Of a stretch of DNA of 64,000 nucleotides, positions 41,868-50,144 are shown in pieces (the stretch's first letter is position 1; the number at the start of each line of letters is the position of its first letter). A model generated the notes under the pieces. It was not told the origin of the DNA. It made no database searches and was given only the letters and a program-made list of their open reading frames with translations. A program made the position numbers and the translations under genes. The stretch comes from an uncultured Oscillospiraceae bacterium (lineage in GTDB: Bacteria > Bacillota > Clostridia > Oscillospirales > Oscillospiraceae): contig CAJTSQ010000001.1 in the NCBI GenBank assembly GCA_910578735.1, positions 22,761-86,760 on the forward strand. The letters are read 5' to 3'.

Positions 41868-43238
41868 ATGGGAGTTTTTCACCTGCTGCACCACGAGCAC
41901 CAGGCCCGGTATGACAAGATGTTCCCCTATCTGTGGGCCTACGCGGGGCTTCTGGCCCTGGCCGGGATTCTGCTGGCCCTGGACGGCCAGGAGGACATCC
42001 TCCAGGGGCTTTACACCATCGTCACCACCGAGGACGCCCTCATCACCGACTATGTCCTGGTGGCCGGGCCAGGGGCGGCGCTGGTGAACTCCGCCATTGT
42101 CACCGCCATCAGCATCTGCCTGCTCTACGCCGCCCAGGACACCCTCAACGGCATGACCCTAGTGGAGATGGGGCTGATGTCCGGCTTCTCTCTGTTCGGC
42201 AAAAACTTTGTCAACATCTGGCCCATCCTGGCCGGGACCTGGCTGTATACCCGGCTGCGCCGCCAGCGGCTGGCGGGCAACATCGGCATCGGCCTGATGG
42301 CCACCGCCCTGGCCCCCATCGTCAGCTATGTCGCCCTGGACAACGGCTGGGGCGGACCCCTGGAGGGGGTGCTGGTAGGGGCAGTCATCGGCTTTATCAT
42401 GCCTCCCCTGGCCAGCTACACCTACCGCATCCAGAACGGCATGAACCTGTACAATGTGGGCTTCGCCTGCGGGCTGGTGGCGATGATCTGCGTGCCCCTC
42501 ATGTCCTCCCTGGGGGCGGACCCCACCACCCACTACCGCTGGGCCAAGGGCTACGCGCTGCCCTTCGGCGTGATGCTGGGCACCCTGTGCGCACTGCTGA
42601 TCGTAAGCGGGCTGTTCTTTGCCAAAAAGCCGGTGTGGGCGGCCTGGGCAGGCTACCGCCGGCTGCTCCAGACCAGCGGCCGGGCTCCCAGCGACTACCT
42701 GCGCATGTTCGGCCCCGCCCCTGTACTCATCAACGCGGGCGCGAACGGCCTGATCGGCATGGCCTACATCCTGCTGTCCGGCGGCGACCTGAACGGCCCC
42801 ACCGTGGGGGGGATCCTCACCATCATGGGCTTTTCCGCCTTTGGCAAGCACGCCTTCAACATCCTGCCGGTAATGGGCGGGGTGGCCCTGGGCAGCGTGG
42901 TGATGGACTGGTCCCTCACCGACTCCGCGGTGCAGCTGGCCTGCCTGTTCTGCACCACCCTGGCCCCCATCTCCGGCTACTTCGGCTGGGGCTACGGGGT
43001 GCTGGCCGGGTTTCTCCACTCGTCGGTGGTGCTGTACACCGGCTCGCCGGTGGCGGGGATGAACCTGTACAACAACGGCTTCTCCGGGGGCTTGGTGGCC
43101 ATTGTCCTCTACCCCACCATCCTAGCCATCGCCCGCCGCCGCAAGCCGGTGCTGCAGGAGGAGGACTACTTCGACCAGCTGGAGGGCGACCGCCCGGTGA
43201 TCCCCCCCGAGCCGAAAGAGCTGCGGGAGGACGAGTAG
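41868..43238 (+). CDS. DUF1576 family membrane protein
   Basis: 456-residue integral membrane protein with about 10-12 hydrophobic helices, matching my recollection of DUF1576. It shows two similar halves: GLMSGFSLFGKNFVNIWPILAGTWLYTR and ILTIMGFSAFGKHAFNILPVMGGVALG, with paired MNLYNVGFACGL and MNLYNNGFSGGL motifs, so an internal duplication with inverted or repeated pores, as in channels and transporters. Substrate unknown. GGAGGATAACGGCC before the ATG; starts six bases after ribF. Confidence 0.85.
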   Translation: MGVFHLLHHEHQARYDKMFPYLWAYAGLLALAGILLALDGQEDILQGLYTIVTTEDALITDYVLVAGPGAALVNSAIVTAISICLLYAAQDTLNGMTLVEMGLMSGFSLFGKNFVNIWPILAGTWLYTRLRRQRLAGNIGIGLMATALAPIVSYVALDNGWGGPLEGVLVGAVIGFIMPPLASYTYRIQNGMNLYNVGFACGLVAMICVPLMSSLGADPTTHYRWAKGYALPFGVMLGTLCALLIVSGLFFAKKPVWAAWAGYRRLLQTSGRAPSDYLRMFGPAPVLINAGANGLIGMAYILLSGGDLNGPTVGGILTIMGFSAFGKHAFNILPVMGGVALGSVVMDWSLTDSAVQLACLFCTTLAPISGYFGWGYGVLAGFLHSSVVLYTGSPVAGMNLYNNGFSGGLVAIVLYPTILAIARRRKPVLQEEDYFDQLEGDRPVIPPEPKELREDE

Positions 43239-43495
43239 GGGTTCAGAGCCCGCAAAACCTCTTGACGCAGGCCCAGTCCAAAGAGATAATGGAGATTGGT
43301 CAGGCGGTTCAGGTAGACCCCCAGGCGGCACTCGAAGCGGTCGTACCGCTCAAACCCGGCAAGCTGGGCGATTTCCCGGGCCGACTCGTAAAAGGCCTCC
43401 TCGGCCTGGACGAAGTCCTGGTCCTGAGCCAGAAAGGCGTCGATTTGCTCCTCCAATTCCGGGGTGCAGAATATGGTTTCCATTTTGATTGTCAT
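43166..43495 (-). CDS. Small helical protein of unknown function
   Basis: 109 residues, mostly helical and acidic: LEEQIDAFLAQDQDFVQAEEAF, then GFERYDRFECRLGVYLNRLT and LHYLFGLGLRQEVLRAL. The last 25 residues overlap the 3' end of the DUF1576 gene on the opposite strand and are Ser-rich, so the natural end may be degenerate. AGAGGGAATAACAA before the ATG and a consensus promoter support expression. Divergent from a Cro/CI regulator that probably controls it. I do not recognise the family with confidence. Confidence 0.72.
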   Translation of the reverse strand: MTIKMETIFCTPELEEQIDAFLAQDQDFVQAEEAFYESAREIAQLAGFERYDRFECRLGVYLNRLTNLHYLFGLGLRQEVLRALNPYSSSRSSFGSGGITGRSPSSWSK

Positions 43496-43520
43496 TTGTT
43501 ATTCCCTCTTTAGTTTATAC

Positions 43521-43567
43521 GTTTCAACCACATAACATATTATATACGCGGTTCAACCATGTGTCAA
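43521..43567 (-). promoter_or_regulatory. Promoter with candidate operator repeats
   Basis: Minus strand TTGACA (43562-43567), 17 bases, TATAAT (43539-43544), driving the 109-residue gene. Two direct repeats, GTTTCAACCA at 43521 and GGTTCAACCA at 43550, sit near the start point and inside the spacer, 29 bases apart, a likely site for the divergent regulator. Confidence 0.72.
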
Positions 43568-43583
43568 GAGCCCGGAGGTACTT

Positions 43584-43799
43584 ATGGAAAAATTTTCAGA
43601 GCGGCTGAAAGAATTACGCATGGAGCGAGGTCTCAAGCAGAGGGAAATGGCTGATATCTGTGGGGTAAAGCTGCGTAGCTATCAGGACTATGAGTACGCC
43701 AAGTCCTACCCCATGGTTCCCGGCCTGATCTTCCTGGCCGACTTCTTCGCCGTCAGCACCGACTACCTCCTGGGACGTTCGGACAGGCGGGAGCTTTAA
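43584..43799 (+). CDS. Small Cro/CI (XRE) family regulator
   Basis: 71 residues, almost only a helix-turn-helix domain: FSERLKELRMERGLKQREMA, ICGVKLRSYQDYE, and PGLIFLADFFAVSTDYLLGRSD. GGAGGTACTT before the ATG. Divergent from the 109-residue gene with direct repeats between them, so probable repressor of that gene and itself. A GC-rich palindrome (43807-43837) follows its stop. Confidence 0.85.
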   Translation: MEKFSERLKELRMERGLKQREMADICGVKLRSYQDYEYAKSYPMVPGLIFLADFFAVSTDYLLGRSDRREL

Positions 43800-43891
43800 T
43801 TCGGAATCCCCCCGTCCCCGCCGCAGCGGGGACGGGGGAAAGGAACGGACGAAGTCCGGCGGCGGGGGGGATTGGGTCCCTTCGACACCAG

Positions 43892-43920
43892 TTGACAGAA
43901 CTCCAAAAAACACGTATCAT
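43892..43920 (+). promoter_or_regulatory. Promoter of the DUF3048 gene
   Basis: TTGACA, 17 bases, TATCAT. Confidence 0.8.
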
Positions 43921-43957
43921 AGAGGCAGGCAGACCTTGAATATCTGGAGGGATTACA

Positions 43958-45067
43958 ATGAACAAAAGACGATGGAACCTGCTGCTGCTCTCCGCCCTGG
44001 CCCTGGTCATGCTGGCCTCCTGCGGGAAAAAAGATCCCGGCTCCGACAGCAGCGCATCTTCCCCGCCGGGCAGCGCCTCGCTCCCGGAGGAACCCAGCAT
44101 ATCGGTGATTGCCCCGGTGGAGCCCGACCCGGTCTTCCCCTACGCCAACCCCCTCACCGGCGAGGGCCTGAACGAGGACATCAGCGGCCAGCGGCCCATC
44201 GCCATTATGCTCAACAATCTGCGCAAGGCCCTGCCCCAGCTGGGGGTGGCCCAGGCCGACGTGATTTATGAGATCGTCGCCGAGGGGGGCATTACCCGGA
44301 TGCTGGCGGTCTTCCAGGACATTGAGGGGGTAGGCAACCTGGGCTGTGTCCGCTCCGCCCGCGACTACTATGTCAACCTGGCCCTGGGCCACGACGCCAT
44401 CTACATCCATGCCGGCGGCAGCCCCCAGTCCTACACCTCCTTCGAAAGCTGGAATGTCACCCATCTGGATTTTGTCAACGGCCCCTACGGCAACATGTGC
44501 TGGCGGGACCCGGACCGGCGAAAAAACGCCGGACTGGAGCACTCCCTGCTCACCTCCAGCGAGAAGATTCTGGAACAAATGCCCAGCCGCATCACCCGGG
44601 AGCACGCAGATGGCTACTCAGTGGGCTGGACCTTCTCCAAAGACCCTCCCGCCGGCGGACAGGCCGCCCAGAAGGTGTCGGTGCCCTTCTCCAGCTACAA
44701 GACCGGCAGCTTTACTTACAGCGCGGAGCAGGGGCAGTATCTCATTGAACAGCACATCGACAAACAGGATATCCCCTATGTGGACGGCAACAATAACGAG
44801 GCGGTGGCGGTGAGCAATGTGCTGGTGCTGTACACCAGCGTGAGCCGGGTCAAGGGGGACGACAAGGGCCGCATGGATGTGCGCACCACCGGAACCGGAG
44901 ACGGCCTGCTGTTCCGAGACGGCCAGGTCTTTTCCATCACCTGGCAGCGGGACAGCCGGAATGGCTGCTATGCCTTCCTGGACCAGTCCGGCGCCCCCAT
45001 CCCTCTAGCCATCGGGCCCAGCTACATCAACGTGGTCAGTACGTCCTCGAACGTCACTTGGGAATAA
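43958..45067 (+). CDS. DUF3048 (YerB-like) lipoprotein
   Basis: 369 residues. Lipoprotein signal MNKRRWNLLLLSALALVMLASC, then a Ser/Pro-rich linker to about residue 50. The conserved DUF3048 part has NPLTGEGLNEDISGQRPIAIMLNN, QADVIYEIVAEGGITRMLAVF and VRSARDYYVNLALGHDAIYIHAGGS split over residues 65-155, and a C-terminal domain with VLVLYTSVSRVKGDDKGRMDV. Located outside the membrane; function not established. GGAGGGATTACA before the ATG. Monocistronic. Confidence 0.9.
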   Translation: MNKRRWNLLLLSALALVMLASCGKKDPGSDSSASSPPGSASLPEEPSISVIAPVEPDPVFPYANPLTGEGLNEDISGQRPIAIMLNNLRKALPQLGVAQADVIYEIVAEGGITRMLAVFQDIEGVGNLGCVRSARDYYVNLALGHDAIYIHAGGSPQSYTSFESWNVTHLDFVNGPYGNMCWRDPDRRKNAGLEHSLLTSSEKILEQMPSRITREHADGYSVGWTFSKDPPAGGQAAQKVSVPFSSYKTGSFTYSAEQGQYLIEQHIDKQDIPYVDGNNNEAVAVSNVLVLYTSVSRVKGDDKGRMDVRTTGTGDGLLFRDGQVFSITWQRDSRNGCYAFLDQSGAPIPLAIGPSYINVVSTSSNVTWE

Positions 45068-45070
45068 AAA

Positions 45071-45105
45071 AACCGGGCCGCTCCTTTGGGGGCGGCCCGG
45101 TTTGC
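45071..45105. terminator. Bidirectional terminator
   Basis: AACCGGGCCGC pairs with GCGGCCCGGTT, with A7 on one side and TTTGCTTTCT on the other; ends the DUF3048 gene and the convergent hut transcript. Confidence 0.9.
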
Positions 45106-45112
45106 TTTCTCT

Positions 45113-45550
45113 TTACTTGGGCAGGGGAACATCCTTCTGTTCAAAGTAGGCCCCCAGCTCCACAGAGGTCTGGGAGTCGCCGTACTGCTTAATGGCGGCC
45201 AGAAGCTCGTCCAGCTCGTGGGTGTCTTTCACCGCAAAGCGCAGCAGCGCGTTCAGCTTGCCCACCAGGTGGTGATGGGCAGTGATGGCGGAGGTGTCCT
45301 CACAGAACCTGCAGAACTGGCTGTACTTCTCCGGAAAAATGGCGATCAGGATAAAGCCGGTGAGATTGCTGTCCAGCAGCGTGCGGTCCACGCTGATGGA
45401 AAAGCGCTTGATTACCCCCTTCTCCTCCATCCGGCGGATGCGCTCAGATACAGCGGGGGCTGTCAGGCCCACCCTGTCTCCGATGCTCTTTAATGTGGTG
45501 CGGCTGTCCGCCTGGAGCAGATTGAGGATCTGATAGTCGGTGCGGTCCAT
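45113..45550 (-). CDS. Lrp/AsnC family regulator
   Basis: 145 residues: winged helix-turn-helix (about 1-60, DYQILNLLQADSRTTLKSIG, LTAPAVSERIRRMEEKGVI) and a RAM ligand-binding domain (about 68-140). Its ATG overlaps the hutI stop (TGATG), so it is the last gene of hutU-hutI-lrp. The ligand is not known; by position, histidine or glutamate-pathway amino acids are plausible. Ends at a shared terminator. Confidence 0.9.
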   Translation of the reverse strand: MDRTDYQILNLLQADSRTTLKSIGDRVGLTAPAVSERIRRMEEKGVIKRFSISVDRTLLDSNLTGFILIAIFPEKYSQFCRFCEDTSAITAHHHLVGKLNALLRFAVKDTHELDELLAAIKQYGDSQTSVELGAYFEQKDVPLPK

Positions 45551-46773
45551 CAGCCAACCACCACCGCACCCTTCTTAATCACAGTCTTAGCCAGGTTGCT
45601 GCCCATGCGGTAGCAGATATAGTCCAGGTCGGGGGCGTCCCAGATCACCAGGTCACCCTGCTTGCCCTGCTCCACCGAGCCTACCTGACCGGCCATGTCG
45701 ATGGCGGAGGCGGCGTTGAGGGTAACGGCGGTGAGGACCTCCTCCGGAGTGAGCTTGTACTTCAGGCAGCCCAGGTTGATGACAAATTGGAGGTTGAGAC
45801 AGGGGCAGGAGCCGGGGTTGAAGTCGGTGGCCATGGCCACGGGGACGCCGGCATTCACCATGTCCCGGGCGGGGGCGAAGGTGGCCCCCAGGTAGAAGCT
45901 GGTGGCGGGGAGCAGGCAGGCCACAACCCCGCCCCTGGCCATGCTCTCGATGCCCTCAGGGGGGCAGACAATCAGGTGCTCGGCGGAGATGGCCCCGATC
46001 TCGCCGGCCAGCACCGAGCCGCCGATGGCTTCGATCTCGTCGGCGTGAATTTTGGGCCGCAGGCCGTATTTCAGCCCGGCCTCCAGTACCTGCCGGGACT
46101 CCTCCACGGTGAAGGTGTCCGCCTCGCAGAACACGTCGCAGTATTTGGCGATGCCCTGCTCCTTCACCTTGGGCATCATCTCCTCGCAGACGAGGCGGAT
46201 GTACTCGGCCCGGTTGGCCTTGTACTCGGCAGGGACGAGGTGGGCTCCCATAAAGGTGGGCACGATGTCCATAGCATGACGGTCGTTCAGGTTTTTGATA
46301 ACCTGGAGGGCCTTCAGCTCGTGCTCGGTTTCCAGGCCGTAGCCGCTCTTGGCCTCACAGGTGGTGACGCCAAAGTGCATCATCTCATCCAAGGCCCGGG
46401 CGGCCTTCTGGGTCAGCTCCTCCTCGGTGGACTGGCGGGTGGCGTTGGTGGTGGACTGGATGCCGCCGCCGGCGTTCTGGATCTCCAGGTAGGACTTGCC
46501 GTGGAGCTTCAGCCCCAGCTCGTTCTGCCGCCAGCCGCCGAAAATCAGGTGAGTGTGGGCGTCCACCAGGCCGGGGGTGACCAGGTTCCCGCCCGCGTCG
46601 ATGACCTCATCCGCCGCCGGGGCGGGGCCGGTCCCCACCTGGGCGATGACGCCGTCCTCCATCAGGACCCAGGCATCCCTGAGAATCTGAATCTCCCCCT
46701 GCTCCGGACCCTTTTTGGGGCCGGACCCCTGGGGGGTGGCCAGCATACCGATGTTGGTGACAATGGTTTTCAT
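45550..46773 (-). CDS. hutI: Imidazolonepropionase
   Basis: Third step of histidine degradation: opens imidazolone-5-propionate to N-formimino-L-glutamate. 407 residues, amidohydrolase fold. Metal and substrate parts: VTPGLVDAHTHLIFGGWRQNE near 70-90, FGVTTCEAKSGYGL near 140, GAHLVPAEYK, KIHADEIEAIGGS near 250, and AMATDFNPGSCPCLNL near 320. GGAAAGGAATGAC before the ATG. A hairpin at 46793-46822 lies between hutU and hutI and may lower hutI expression. Confidence 0.96.
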   Translation of the reverse strand: MKTIVTNIGMLATPQGSGPKKGPEQGEIQILRDAWVLMEDGVIAQVGTGPAPAADEVIDAGGNLVTPGLVDAHTHLIFGGWRQNELGLKLHGKSYLEIQNAGGGIQSTTNATRQSTEEELTQKAARALDEMMHFGVTTCEAKSGYGLETEHELKALQVIKNLNDRHAMDIVPTFMGAHLVPAEYKANRAEYIRLVCEEMMPKVKEQGIAKYCDVFCEADTFTVEESRQVLEAGLKYGLRPKIHADEIEAIGGSVLAGEIGAISAEHLIVCPPEGIESMARGGVVACLLPATSFYLGATFAPARDMVNAGVPVAMATDFNPGSCPCLNLQFVINLGCLKYKLTPEEVLTAVTLNAASAIDMAGQVGSVEQGKQGDLVIWDAPDLDYICYRMGSNLAKTVIKKGAVVVG

Positions 46774-46877
46774 ATTGTCATTCCTTTCCAAAAGAGGGGA
46801 CGTCTGGGACGCCCCCTCTTGAGTCATTGGGTTGTTTGGATGTAAGGGCGCGCAGTGCGCACCTGCGGGCGAACCCC

Positions 46878-48893
46878 TTAGCCCTGGATGCTCTTGAGCG
46901 CCTCGGCGACAACAGCGTCGTCGGCGATGTAGGGCAGGGTGATGTGGTCCTGGCCGGCAAACATTTCGTTGTACTCGGCCACGGTGGTCATGGAGTTGGG
47001 GTTGCCGGCCCAGTTGCGGCGGGAGACGCCGATCATGGTGTCCCAAGGCATGGACATCTTCAGGATGGTGTCCACCCGCTCGGAGCCGTCCAGCACCATG
47101 CCGAAGCCGCCGTTGATGGACTTGCCGATGCCCACGCCGCCGCCGTTGTGCAGGGCGATGAGGCTCATGCCCCGGGCGGCGTTGCCGGCGTAGCACTGAG
47201 TGGCCATCTCGGCCATGATGTTGGAGCCGTCCTTGATGTTGGAGGTCTCACGGAAGGGGGAGTCGGTTCCGCCGGTGTCGTGGTGGTCGCGGCCCAGCAT
47301 GACGGGGCCGATCTCGCCGTTGCGGACCATCTCGTTGAACTTCAGGGCGATATTCATGCGGCCCATGGCGTCCTGATACAGGATGCGGCACTGAGTACCG
47401 ACAACCAGCTTGTTCTTCTTAGCGTCCCGGCACCAGACATAATTGTCGTAGTCCTGGTAGCGGCGGTTGTGGGCCTTGATATACTCGGCGGCGGCCATAT
47501 CGGTCTTGTCCAGGTCCTCGGGGTTGCGGCTCAGGCAGCACCAGCGGAAGGGGCCGTAGCCGTAGTCAAACAGGCAGGGACCCAGAATATCTTCCACGTA
47601 GGAGGGGAAGATAAAGCCGTCCAGGTCATTCTCGCCGTTCTTGCAGATGGACTTGATGCCGGTGTCGTACACGGCCTTGAGGAAGGCGTTGCCATAGTCG
47701 AAGAAGTAGGTGCCTTTCTCGTGGAGCTTGCACACCAGCTCGTAGTGGTGCTGGAGGGTCTTGTCTACCAGCTTGGCAAACTGCTCGGGGTCCTTGTCCA
47801 GCATCTCGGTGCGCTCCTCGAAGGTCAGTCCCTGGGGGCAGTAGCCGCCGTCGTAGGGCACATGGCAGGAGGTCTGGTCGGACAGCAGGTCCACGTGAAT
47901 GTCCTTCTCCAGCAGATACTCCAGCAGATCCACCACGTTGCCGTGGTAGGCCACGGCGCAGGGCTCCTTCTTGGCCTGATGCTCCTGGGCGATCTTCACG
48001 GCCTCGGCCAGGTCGCCGGTGCGGTGGCTCACCCAGCCCTGGGTGTAGCGGGTCTCAATGCGGGAGTCGTCCACCTCAGCGATGATGGAGGCGGCGCCGG
48101 CGATCTCAGCGGCCTTGCCCTGAGCGCCCGACATGCCGCCCAGACCGGCGGAGATGAACAGCCGTCCGGCCAGGTTGCCGTCCTCGGGGATGCCCAGCTT
48201 GAGGCGGCCGGCGTTGAGCAGGGTGTTGAAGGTGCCGTGGACGATGCCCTGGGGGCCGATGTACATCCAGCCGCCGGCAGTCATCTGGCCGTAGTTGGCC
48301 ACGCCGATGGCGGCGGCCCGGTTGAAGTCCTTCTGGTTGTCATACATGCCCACCATCAGGCCGTTGGAGATGATACAGCGGGGGGCCATCTTGTGGCTGT
48401 GGAACAGGCCCAGGGGGTGGCCGGACATGACCACCAGGGTCTGCTCGTCGGTCATGACCTCCAGATACTTCTTGATGAGGCGGTACTGCATCCAGTTCTG
48501 GCAGACCTGGCCGGTCTCGCCGTAGGTGACCAGCTCGTAGGGGTACAGGGCGATGTCGAAATCCAGGTTGTTGTCGATCATCACCTGGAAGGCCTTGGCC
48601 TCGGTGCAGTTGCCCTTGTACTCCTCGATAGGCTTGCCGTACAGCTTGCCGGCGGGACGGAAGCGGTAGCCGTAGATGCGGCCGTGCTCCTCCAGCTCCT
48701 GGGCGAACTCCTTGGCCATCTGGGCGTGATGGTCGGGGTGGATGTAACGCAGGGCGTTCTTGATGGCCAGGGCCTTGTCGGCCTCGGACAGGTGGGACTC
48801 GCGGCGGGGGGCCCGGCGGTAGCCCTCCTCAAAGGCGGGGTACTCGGGCAGGTCGTAGTCCAGCTTGATGGTCATGGCGTCTGCGAGATTCAT
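46878..48893 (-). CDS. hutU: Urocanate hydratase
   Basis: Second step of histidine degradation, using NAD as prosthetic group: urocanate to imidazolone propionate. 671 residues, the long form common in Firmicutes. MSGHPLGLF, GGWMYIGPQGIVHGTFNT, GRLFISAGLGGMSGAQGKA, the HDTGGTDSPFRETSNI stretch and MALHN-like LIALHNGGGVGIGKSINGG are present, with the active-site cysteine region GPFRWCCLSRNPEDL. GGAGGAACCACTT before ATG. First gene of the minus-strand operon, divergent from the LysR gene. Confidence 0.97.
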   Translation of the reverse strand: MNLADAMTIKLDYDLPEYPAFEEGYRRAPRRESHLSEADKALAIKNALRYIHPDHHAQMAKEFAQELEEHGRIYGYRFRPAGKLYGKPIEEYKGNCTEAKAFQVMIDNNLDFDIALYPYELVTYGETGQVCQNWMQYRLIKKYLEVMTDEQTLVVMSGHPLGLFHSHKMAPRCIISNGLMVGMYDNQKDFNRAAAIGVANYGQMTAGGWMYIGPQGIVHGTFNTLLNAGRLKLGIPEDGNLAGRLFISAGLGGMSGAQGKAAEIAGAASIIAEVDDSRIETRYTQGWVSHRTGDLAEAVKIAQEHQAKKEPCAVAYHGNVVDLLEYLLEKDIHVDLLSDQTSCHVPYDGGYCPQGLTFEERTEMLDKDPEQFAKLVDKTLQHHYELVCKLHEKGTYFFDYGNAFLKAVYDTGIKSICKNGENDLDGFIFPSYVEDILGPCLFDYGYGPFRWCCLSRNPEDLDKTDMAAAEYIKAHNRRYQDYDNYVWCRDAKKNKLVVGTQCRILYQDAMGRMNIALKFNEMVRNGEIGPVMLGRDHHDTGGTDSPFRETSNIKDGSNIMAEMATQCYAGNAARGMSLIALHNGGGVGIGKSINGGFGMVLDGSERVDTILKMSMPWDTMIGVSRRNWAGNPNSMTTVAEYNEMFAGQDHITLPYIADDAVVAEALKSIQG

Positions 48894-48981
48894 AAGTGGT
48901 TCCTCCGTTTCTTACATAATTTAAGTGCAGAGCGGGGATTTGCTTTCTATGTATTGTATTTTAACAAAAAGATGATAAAAT

Positions 48982-49032
48982 GAAAAGCACCTGTATTATA
49001 TAATTGCCATATAAAAAAAGTATGGTGCTTTC
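48982..49032. promoter_or_regulatory. hutU-lysR divergent regulatory region
   Basis: Minus-strand TATAAT at 48995-49000 has only ATACTT at the expected -35 place, as expected for an activated promoter. Flanking inverted arms GAAAAGCACC (48982-48991) and GGTGCTTTC (49024-49032) make a dyad centred on this region; candidate site for the LysR-type protein. Confidence 0.5.
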
Positions 49033-49073
49033 AACAAATTGCGCCTCGCTTTTTTGGTGGAAAGGACGATAGT

Positions 49074-49970
49074 ATGAATTTCAAGCAGCTGGAATACTTT
49101 GCCGCCGTGGCCGAAGCTGGCAGCATCTCCGGCGCCTCCCGCCAACTCCATGTGGCCCAGCCCCCCGTCAGCCGGCAGCTGGCCATGCTGGAGGACGAGC
49201 TGGGCGCCTGCCTGTTCCTGCGCACCAACAAGGGGGTGGAGCTCACGGAGGCGGGCCACTGCCTCTACCAGCAGAGCAGGCAGATGTTCCAAAGCCTGCG
49301 GACCATGGCCGACAGCGTCCGGGAGGTGGGCGCGGGGGTGCGGGGGCAGCTGAAGGTGGGGGTTATCTACTCCAATGTTCAAATTGCCACCACCCTGCTG
49401 AAGGACTACCACGAGAAGTTCCCCCAGGTGGAGCTGTATGTCCGCATGGGCTCGCCCGGGGATCTGCTGGACGACCTGAGCCGCGGGGAGCTGCACGCCC
49501 TGTTTCTGCGCAGCCAGTCAGAGCGGGCCTCCGGACTGCAGGAGCAGGTGCTGGGGGAGGACCCCCTGGAGCTGGTGATGCGCAAGGACACCGACCCCGC
49601 CCCTGGCCAGGAGTCCGTCCCCATCCGGGCCCTCCAGGGGACACCCATGTGCCTTCTGCGCAGCGACGACCTGTGGGACTACGGCCGTGACCTGCTGGCG
49701 GAGTGCCGCCGGGCGGGGGTGTCCCCCCATGTGGTGTGCCACTGCTACGACACCCCCATGGAGATGCAGATGGTGCAGGAGGGCTTTGGCGTGGGCTTTC
49801 TGCCCAAATCCATCGCGGCGGCCCACCCGGGCGCCCCCGTCTACACCAAGCCGGTGCTGGAGTTCTCTGCCCGGTCTTACCCCATCCTGGTGTGGGAAAA
49901 CGACCCCTATCAGGCCGGCTGCGTCCAGCAGTTTCTCGACCTGGCCTCCGCCTGGCGGACGGACCGGTAG
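49074..49970 (+). CDS. LysR family transcriptional regulator
   Basis: 298 residues: N-terminal winged helix (MNFKQLEYFAAVAEAGSISG, RQLHVAQPPVSRQLAMLE, LGACLFLRTNKGVELTEAG) and C-terminal periplasmic-binding-like effector domain (about 90-292). Placed head to head with hutU and upstream of ftcD, so it very likely controls both arms of the histidine pathway; effector possibly urocanate or formiminoglutamate, by analogy only. AAAGGACGATAGT before the ATG. Confidence 0.92.
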   Translation: MNFKQLEYFAAVAEAGSISGASRQLHVAQPPVSRQLAMLEDELGACLFLRTNKGVELTEAGHCLYQQSRQMFQSLRTMADSVREVGAGVRGQLKVGVIYSNVQIATTLLKDYHEKFPQVELYVRMGSPGDLLDDLSRGELHALFLRSQSERASGLQEQVLGEDPLELVMRKDTDPAPGQESVPIRALQGTPMCLLRSDDLWDYGRDLLAECRRAGVSPHVVCHCYDTPMEMQMVQEGFGVGFLPKSIAAAHPGAPVYTKPVLEFSARSYPILVWENDPYQAGCVQQFLDLASAWRTDR

Positions 49971-50063
49971 GCCGGCCTCCCCGCCGGTTTCACCGCGGCG
50001 GGCCAGGGCGGGCAGGGGCTTAATATTTTTAAGGAAATTTACAAAAAAACCTTCTTCCAGGCG

Positions 50064-50092
50064 TTGAATATTTTCCGGCCATCGAGTATAAT
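50064..50092 (+). promoter_or_regulatory. ftcD promoter
   Basis: TTGAAT, 17 bases, TATAAT, 53 bases before ftcD. Confidence 0.78.
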
Positions 50093-50144
50093 AGGTGCAC
50101 CAAAGGAAGCTGTCCCAAATTATTTTTTTAGGAGGAAATCACAA

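Noticed and set aside
41933..43513. Arg/Pro-rich frame of about 526 codons overlapping the DUF1576 gene
   Set aside because: Out-of-frame reading of a GC-rich membrane protein gene.
43801..43860. GC-rich palindrome CCCCCGTCCCC/GGGGACGGGGG as a riboswitch
   Set aside because: A simple perfect hairpin after a stop codon; terminator or repeat is enough to explain it.
46827..48983. Open frame of about 718 codons opposite hutU
   Set aside because: Shadow of hutU, whose protein matches urocanate hydratase over its full length.
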